Positions 59,414 to 64,000 of a stretch of DNA of 64,000 nucleotides are shown here, one piece after another. Under the pieces are notes generated by a model. The model was not told the origin of the DNA. It made no database searches and worked only from the letters and a program-made list of their open reading frames with translations. Source of the DNA: Streptomyces sp. CB02261 (GTDB lineage Bacteria > Actinomycetota > Actinomycetes > Streptomycetales > Streptomycetaceae); contig NZ_LIVX01000005.1 in the NCBI RefSeq assembly GCF_001905665.1, positions 124,001 through 188,000 on the forward strand, given 5' to 3'. Position 1 is the first letter of the stretch, and each line of letters begins with the position of its first letter. The position numbers and the translations under genes are program-made.

Positions 59414-62400
59414 ATGGACTGGGTCGCGATCGACGGCACCGGGCAGGACGGCGCGGGAGGCCCGGCCTACGAGCTGGCACTCGACGCGTACGCGGAACCA
59501 CGTCCTGCGCTGATCTGCAGGAACGCGTCGGGCAAGGTCCTCAAGAAGGTCCCCGCGCAGGCGCGCAAGGACGAGCGGGCCGAGCCGCTGCTCGCCCTCG
59601 CCGACTGGCTGGCCGACCACACCGCACGCGCCGCCGCCGAGGCCGAACGGTGGATGACCCGCTCCCTGCCCGTCCCCACCCGCCTGCTGCGCGCCGTCTG
59701 GCCCGACCCCTACTGGCAGCGCGCGCTGCGCCACCTGGTCGTCGCGCCCTACGAGCCGGACGGCTCGGCCGACGTGACCCGCGCCGGACTGCTCGTCGAC
59801 GCCGGACCCGGTACGCCCGACGGACTGCGCGTCGTCTCCCCCGAGGGCGAACTGATCCTCCACGTACCCCTGGTGACGGTCCCGCATCCCGTCCTGCTCG
59901 ATCCGAACGGGCGAGGGAGGTTGGAACGCTGGCGCCGACTCCTCGACACGTACGGCGGCGAGCAGGGAGTGGAGCAGCTGCACCGGACCGTGTGGTGGCG
60001 GCCCCGGGCGGCACCCGTGGCACGGCACCCGTGGCGCGGGGTGGACGCCTTCGACGGCGCCGAGTTCGACAGCGGGGCCCGCTTCGAGCGGGCCGTGTCC
60101 CGGTTCGGCGGCCGCATCCGGGGGGAGACCGCCCACTTCGACCTGCATGCCGGTCCCGTGCGGCACGCCATGCGCATCGACCTGCGCTGGCAGGGCCCCC
60201 TGTCGGGCACGCTCATGAACGACGTCCGCTGGGGCCACCACGACCGGCGCCGCGAAGGGCCGGGAGCGTACGACGACATCCCGCCCGTCGCCTGGTCCGA
60301 GGGGACGCGGGCCGCCGCACACCTCTACGACTCCCGCGACGGCGGCTACCGCCAGGAGGAACGCCCCGACGCGTCCGCCGCCTACCAGCGGTTCCTCATC
60401 CGCTGCGCCGAGAACACCGGCGGAGCCGAGGAGCCGGACGCCGCGCCCGGGGCGACGCCGGAGGTCTGGGGAGAGAGGGAGCTGCTCGACGCGGGCGCCG
60501 TGGCCCCCGGCACCTCGCCCGGCGCCGACGACGAGGACGTCCTCACCGTGTGCCGGTACACGTGGGCCGCGCTGGACGACGAGGCCTGTCTCGTCCGGCT
60601 GGTGCCCGGGCATGCCGCCGACGCCGAGGACACCGTGGCCCGCGCGCTCGGCCTCACCCCCGTCCCCGACCACGGGGAGGGACGCGAGGTCGTGGGCCGG
60701 GTCAGGCCCACCCCGCTGGGCTTCCTCGCCCGTGTGTCCCGCGCCGAACCCTCCGCCGTCCACCGTGCGATCGGCCTGCTGGGGGTCCTCCGCGCCTGCG
60801 CCACGACCGCGGCCACCAAGCCGGGCCGCGCGGCCAAGGCGCTGGAGACGGCCGTCGCCCCGCTGGAGAAGCAGGCGCCGCGGCTGATGACGGCCGTACT
60901 GGACGAAGGCGCCCGGATCGTCGCCGGCGCGGGCAGCCCCGCCATGGCGCAACCGCTGTTCGCGCGAGCCCGCGAGGTCGAGAACACCAGCGGCCACGCC
61001 GTCGACGAGGACGCCGTGATCGAGTCGTTCGTCGCGAGCGCGGCGGTGGGCGCCGTCTCCAACCGTGCCCTCGCCGCCCACCGCGACGCCCTGATCGCCC
61101 GCGCTCCGGCCCCGCTCGCCGCCGCCCACCACCGGCGCCTGGTCCTGGCCTGGCACCGTGCCGCACTGCCGTCCCGGCCCGAGTTCGCGGGCGTTCTCCT
61201 CGACTTCACGCAGGGCACTGCGCCCGTGGACGAGGAGCACCGGCGGCTCCTCGTGGGCCTCCTCGCCCACGGCGGCATGGACGACGCCCCGACGCACGTC
61301 TGGGACGGATGGACTCCCGTCCTGCTGGCGCTCCTCGCCGAGGGCCGGGTCACGCGGAAGGCCCTGCTCGGACTGACGGCCGCACCCGTCGGCACCGGCC
61401 GGGCCGCGCTCACCGAGACCGCGGCCGGCTGGGTGAGGCTGCTGAGGCTGACAGGAGCGGACACGCTGCTCACCGGGGCGGCGGGAGAGCCTGGAGAGGC
61501 AGGAGAGTCCGGAGTCACGGGAGAGTCCGGAGCGGCGGGAGAGCTCGGAGCGGCGGGAGAGTCCGGAGCCACGGGAGAGCTGGGAGCGACCGGAGAGACC
61601 GCAGAAGTCCTTTGCGTCGCGTCGCGACCTGCCACCGCCGCGGAACCCGCCGTCGGCGTGGAAGACGTCCGGGACTGGCTGAACCGCTTCGCGCAGCGCT
61701 ACCGAGGGCTGCGGGCGCCGGTCGAGGGGCTCGACCAGCTGCTCGCCGGGGCCGCCGCCCGGCTGCGTGCCGCAGGTGTCACCCACCGCGCGCTCCCGTC
61801 GCTGCGGATGCCGGACTCCCACGCGTCGGCACGGGACCGGTGCGTCGATCTGGGTCTGCTCGACGCCCTGTTGGCGGCGGGCGTTCCGGTCGACGCCGAC
61901 GAGACCACGCCGCTCGGCTTCCTGGGCTGGCTCGGCCGGGCGAAGGGTGACGACCTGCCGCACGTCACCAGGGACGAGCGGTTCGCCCCCCGACTGCTGG
62001 CGGGTCTGTCCGACCCGACGGACGCCCTGGCGGTCGGCCACCGGCCGCCCCACCCGCTGACGGGGGACCCGGGACGCCTCAAGACGCTCGCCACCCGGCC
62101 GGGCCTGCGTGCGTTCGTCGCCGGGTTCCTCGGTGAGCACGGCCGCCGGGCCACGGACGGCGGAGTGCTGCCGCTGCACGCGGCGCTGCGGGATCTTGAG
62201 CCGTTCGCCGCCCCGGCGGTGGGCCGGCACTTCGCGGGGGAGGCCGAGCGCATCCTCGCCGTCGACCCGGCCATGGCCCTGGCGCGCACCCTGCGCGCCG
62301 GCCTCCCCGACGAACTGGGGCTGCCCGATGACGGGGCGGCCTGGCAGCGGGGCGAGTGGGCGGAGATCCGCGACGGTGGCGACGCCCTGCTCCTCGCGGG

Positions 62401-63079
62401 AGGTGGCCGAGCGGTCGCCGTGGGACCGGCAGGGCTCGTCACCCGCTGGGCGGACGAGGCGTACGACCACCGGAAGCCCTGGTCGACGGGCCTGTGCTGG
62501 CGGGGCGGCGCCTTCGAGACGGTGCCCTACGACGGAAGCCGGCGCCTCCGGTCCGCAACCGGGTCGGCCGAGCGGGAGCCGGTGCTCGTCCCGGGCGACG
62601 ACGCACCCCGTACGGTGCACCGCGTCGTCGGCGCCACCGGGGAGCACGGCGAGCTGCGCGGCCCGGACGGCGCCGTCGTGGCGGCATGGCCGCTCATGGG
62701 GCGCACGGCGTTCGGCCTGCGCCGGTCGAGGTGGGCCGCCGGTTCCCCGTTCACCCCGCCGCCGGGCTGGTGGCACGTGCTGCACCCGCGCGACGTGGCA
62801 GGTTCGGTACGGCTGCGGGCCATGGACACGGCCACGGCCGCGCGGATGCTGAAGGCCCTCGACCCCGGGACGCACACCGCCCTCGACTTCCTGGCCCGGA
62901 GCCCGAGCGGGGTCAGGGGCGTGCAGGACGCCACGGCGCGGATCTGGGGCGAACTCGGTGACGTGGTGCGGCGGTTCCTGCCGGAGGTCACGGACGACCG
63001 GCTGGTGGACGGCCTCACCGGCGTCCTCTGGTCGGCGGTGGAGTGCGCTCGCCTCCGCGCCGCGATGCGCACGACCTGA
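59414..63079 (+). CDS. Very large DUF4132-like protein with a collagen-like tract
   Basis: A 1221-residue soluble protein. Residues about 30-200 (ICRNASGKVLKKVPAQ, MTRSLPVPTRLLRAVWPDPYW and GELILHVPLVTVPHPVLLD) resemble the DUF4132 domain found in MolR-type proteins; the assignment is by eye. The middle is helical and Ala-rich. At residues 691-729 there are 13 uninterrupted Gly-x-y triplets, a collagen-like element. Another folded region follows with Trp-rich segments (WWHVLHPRDVAGSVRLRAMD). The ATG has GGGGGACAGG just upstream. No MoxR/VWA genes, which often accompany MolR proteins, are nearby. Function unknown. Confidence 0.8.
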   Translation: MDWVAIDGTGQDGAGGPAYELALDAYAEPRPALICRNASGKVLKKVPAQARKDERAEPLLALADWLADHTARAAAEAERWMTRSLPVPTRLLRAVWPDPYWQRALRHLVVAPYEPDGSADVTRAGLLVDAGPGTPDGLRVVSPEGELILHVPLVTVPHPVLLDPNGRGRLERWRRLLDTYGGEQGVEQLHRTVWWRPRAAPVARHPWRGVDAFDGAEFDSGARFERAVSRFGGRIRGETAHFDLHAGPVRHAMRIDLRWQGPLSGTLMNDVRWGHHDRRREGPGAYDDIPPVAWSEGTRAAAHLYDSRDGGYRQEERPDASAAYQRFLIRCAENTGGAEEPDAAPGATPEVWGERELLDAGAVAPGTSPGADDEDVLTVCRYTWAALDDEACLVRLVPGHAADAEDTVARALGLTPVPDHGEGREVVGRVRPTPLGFLARVSRAEPSAVHRAIGLLGVLRACATTAATKPGRAAKALETAVAPLEKQAPRLMTAVLDEGARIVAGAGSPAMAQPLFARAREVENTSGHAVDEDAVIESFVASAAVGAVSNRALAAHRDALIARAPAPLAAAHHRRLVLAWHRAALPSRPEFAGVLLDFTQGTAPVDEEHRRLLVGLLAHGGMDDAPTHVWDGWTPVLLALLAEGRVTRKALLGLTAAPVGTGRAALTETAAGWVRLLRLTGADTLLTGAAGEPGEAGESGVTGESGAAGELGAAGESGATGELGATGETAEVLCVASRPATAAEPAVGVEDVRDWLNRFAQRYRGLRAPVEGLDQLLAGAAARLRAAGVTHRALPSLRMPDSHASARDRCVDLGLLDALLAAGVPVDADETTPLGFLGWLGRAKGDDLPHVTRDERFAPRLLAGLSDPTDALAVGHRPPHPLTGDPGRLKTLATRPGLRAFVAGFLGEHGRRATDGGVLPLHAALRDLEPFAAPAVGRHFAGEAERILAVDPAMALARTLRAGLPDELGLPDDGAAWQRGEWAEIRDGGDALLLAGGGRAVAVGPAGLVTRWADEAYDHRKPWSTGLCWRGGAFETVPYDGSRRLRSATGSAEREPVLVPGDDAPRTVHRVVGATGEHGELRGPDGAVVAAWPLMGRTAFGLRRSRWAAGSPFTPPPGWWHVLHPRDVAGSVRLRAMDTATAARMLKALDPGTHTALDFLARSPSGVRGVQDATARIWGELGDVVRRFLPEVTDDRLVDGLTGVLWSAVECARLRAAMRTT
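61484..61600 (+). repeat. Collagen-like Gly-x-y coding repeat, about 18-bp period
   Basis: Thirteen codon triplets in a row begin with GGA (Gly); most have GAG (Glu) or GCG/GCC (Ala) second. The pattern alternates with a six-residue (18-base) period such as GESGAAGELGAA. It is in frame inside the giant gene at 59414-63079. Confidence 0.92.
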
Positions 63080-63122
63080 CCAACCGCCACCGTGCCGCCC
63101 CCGACCCGCTTCGTGCCTGAGG

Positions 63123-63386
63123 TCAGCGGTGCGAGTCGCCCAGGTCCGGGTCGTCGTCCGGTGTGGTCCACGAGTCGCGGCCCGCCCGGCCTGCCGCCTG
63201 GGTCGGGTCACCCACCGGGCGGCGTCGACGCGCGACCCGGCGACTGCCCCACCAGAACGCGCCGAGCAGCAGGAGGACGACCACCGCGCCGATGGCGATG
63301 GCGAACCACACGGCGTTCGACCCGGCCGACGCGAGAGCGGGGCCGGGCGTGAGGACGGGCGCGGCCGCCAGGGGGGAAGTGATCAT
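63123..63386 (-). CDS. DUF6479-like single-pass membrane protein
   Basis: An 87-residue protein with one strong hydrophobic segment (about 26-46; AVWFAIAIGAVVVLLLLGAFWWG) followed at once by SRRVARRRR, then a polar tail containing DPTQAAGRAGRDSW and DDDPDLGD. This layout matches a small Streptomyces family of unknown function. AGAAAGG lies 5-8 bases before the ATG. It faces the CsbD gene across 188 bases of divergent promoter region. Confidence 0.8.
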   Translation of the reverse strand: MITSPLAAAPVLTPGPALASAGSNAVWFAIAIGAVVVLLLLGAFWWGSRRVARRRRPVGDPTQAAGRAGRDSWTTPDDDPDLGDSHR

Positions 63387-63574
63387 GATCGCCTTTCTCG
63401 CGGATCGGGACGCACCCGGCGGCTCGGCCGACGGGGCGCTGTGACGCGCTCAGCGTCTGTCCCGTCCCGGCCACCTCAAACGCCCACCGAGGGCAGGCCG
63501 GTCGACGGGCGGGATCCGTGGAGTCTGCCTAGCGTGGCACCTGGAACATTTCCACATGAAAGGGGCATCACATC

Positions 63575-63760
63575 ATGGCAGGCAAGGGCACGGAGAAGGC
63601 GAAGGGCAAGCTCAAGGAGGCCGCTGGAAAGGCCATGGGCAACAAGCGCATGGAGTCGGAGGGCAAGACGGACCAGATGAAGGGCAAGGCCCGCGAGGCG
63701 GCCGACTCGGCCCGCGAGCGCGCCGAAGGCGTCCGCGACTCCCTGGACCGCGACAAGTAG
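63575..63760 (+). CDS. CsbD family stress protein
   Basis: A 61-residue, highly charged helical protein: KGTEKAKGKLKEAAGKAMGN followed by KTDQMKGKAREAADSARERAE, the CsbD pattern. CsbD is a sigma-B-controlled general stress protein in Bacillus; its role is unknown. GAAAGGGG lies about 9 bases before the ATG. No clear GGGTAC-type promoter is visible; TAGCGT near 63530 may be a -10. Confidence 0.92.
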   Translation: MAGKGTEKAKGKLKEAAGKAMGNKRMESEGKTDQMKGKAREAADSARERAEGVRDSLDRDK

Positions 63761-63802
63761 GCAGGCCCGACGCGTGTCGCGACCCCCGCGCCGGCTGCCC
63801 CG

Positions 63803-63820
63803 GCCTCCCCGGCGGGAGGC
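63803..63820. terminator. Small hairpin between CsbD and the truncated VOC gene
   Basis: GCCTCCC pairs with GGGAGGC over a CGGC loop, between two convergent genes. Confidence 0.6.
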
Positions 63821-63845
63821 GGGGGTGCCGCGCTCCCGCCCGCGC

Positions 63846-64000
63846 TCAGGGCTGTCGCGGGCGGGGCAGACGCGGGGCGGCCTGCACCGGGGCCGCCGCC
63901 GTGACCAGCACGAACGAGTGACCGGCCGGGTCCATGTAGCGGCGCAGGTCCGTCCGCCGGTCGGTCCGGGTGCCGTCGCGCACGGCCGCCACGGGCCGCG
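63846..64000 (-). CDS. VOC/glyoxalase-like protein, C-terminal end only
   Basis: The reading frame enters from the right edge of the window and stops at 63846, giving 51 visible residues. The segment DLRRYMDPAGHSFVLV matches the end of vicinal-oxygen-chelate (glyoxalase/bleomycin-resistance-like) domains, where DPxGHxFxLV closes the last beta-alpha-beta unit. A short Ala/Pro/Arg-rich tail follows. Function cannot be assigned from this fragment. Confidence 0.6.
   Translation of the reverse strand, partial: RPVAAVRDGTRTDRRTDLRRYMDPAGHSFVLVTAAAPVQAAPRLPRPRQP

Noticed and set aside
59351..63211. 1286-codon open frame on the - strand opposite the giant DUF4132-like gene
   Set aside because: Its composition is random and Arg/Gly-rich with no domain motif. 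The + strand frame has a ribosome site, an organised Gly-x-y tract and ordered folded segments.
1..64000. tRNA, rRNA, CRISPR arrays, insertion sequences, attachment sites
   Set aside because: I looked through the gaps between genes and saw no cloverleaf, regularly spaced repeat array, transposase or terminal inverted repeat that I could support.

Overview
The window is very GC-rich, with many GTG and some TTG starts and codon use typical of Streptomyces. Its lineage-marker loci include a conservon (sensor kinase, roadblock, DUF742, GTPase and two P450s), a 2-methylisoborneol (2-MIB) terpene locus with a family 2B encapsulin, streptogrisin-type S1 proteases, ANTAR/PP2C and STAS regulators, and DUF3040, DUF4235 and DUF6479 proteins. 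I read it as a chromosomal segment of a Streptomyces or close relative. I saw no rRNA, tRNA, CRISPR array, insertion sequence or prophage.

Layout. 1-1.5 kb: 3' part of a BCCT transporter. 1.6-4.6 kb: a CseB/CseC-like two-component system behind two related exported proteins. 4.8-8.0 kb: xylose/ribose-type ABC importer. 8.2-12.3 kb: one 1372-residue nitrate reductase-flavoprotein fusion with a possible GlnR site upstream. 12.5-13.7 kb: a serine-hydrolase-fold protein lacking the catalytic lysine. 14.0-16.9 kb: a DUF1269 / baeRF3 / lipoprotein / DUF1269 cluster. 17-19.7 kb: arginine deiminase with an antiporter. 20.1-23.9 kb: encapsulin shell, 2-MIB synthase and GPP methyltransferase. 23.9-26.3 kb: sugar kinase divergent from an S1 protease, with LacI/MalR-like operators between them. 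26.5-38 kb: stress and signalling genes (nucleotidyltransferase, topoisomerase IB, DUF3040, SRPBCC, STAS protein, poly-HAMP hybrid kinase, ANTAR-PP2C phosphatase, KatG). 38-41.7 kb: two adjacent DUF4139 proteins. 41.9-51.2 kb: two GCS2-type ligases, an SDR, a streptogrisin, a beta-lactamase-family hydrolase, a TOPRIM protein and unrecognised genes. 51.2-56.7 kb: the conservon. 57-64 kb: MFS transporter, F420-type oxidoreductase, a giant DUF4132-like protein with a collagen-like tract, DUF6479, CsbD and a truncated VOC gene.

How genes work together. The clearest pathway is 2-MIB formation: the methyltransferase makes 2-methyl-GPP, the cyclase converts it to 2-MIB, and the encapsulin probably houses the cyclase. 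The conservon genes overlap by 4 to 20 bases from sensor to P450s, indicating one translationally coupled unit. Convergent gene pairs are repeatedly separated by strong perfect hairpins. All family assignments come from reading the sequence and from general family knowledge; no database search was run.
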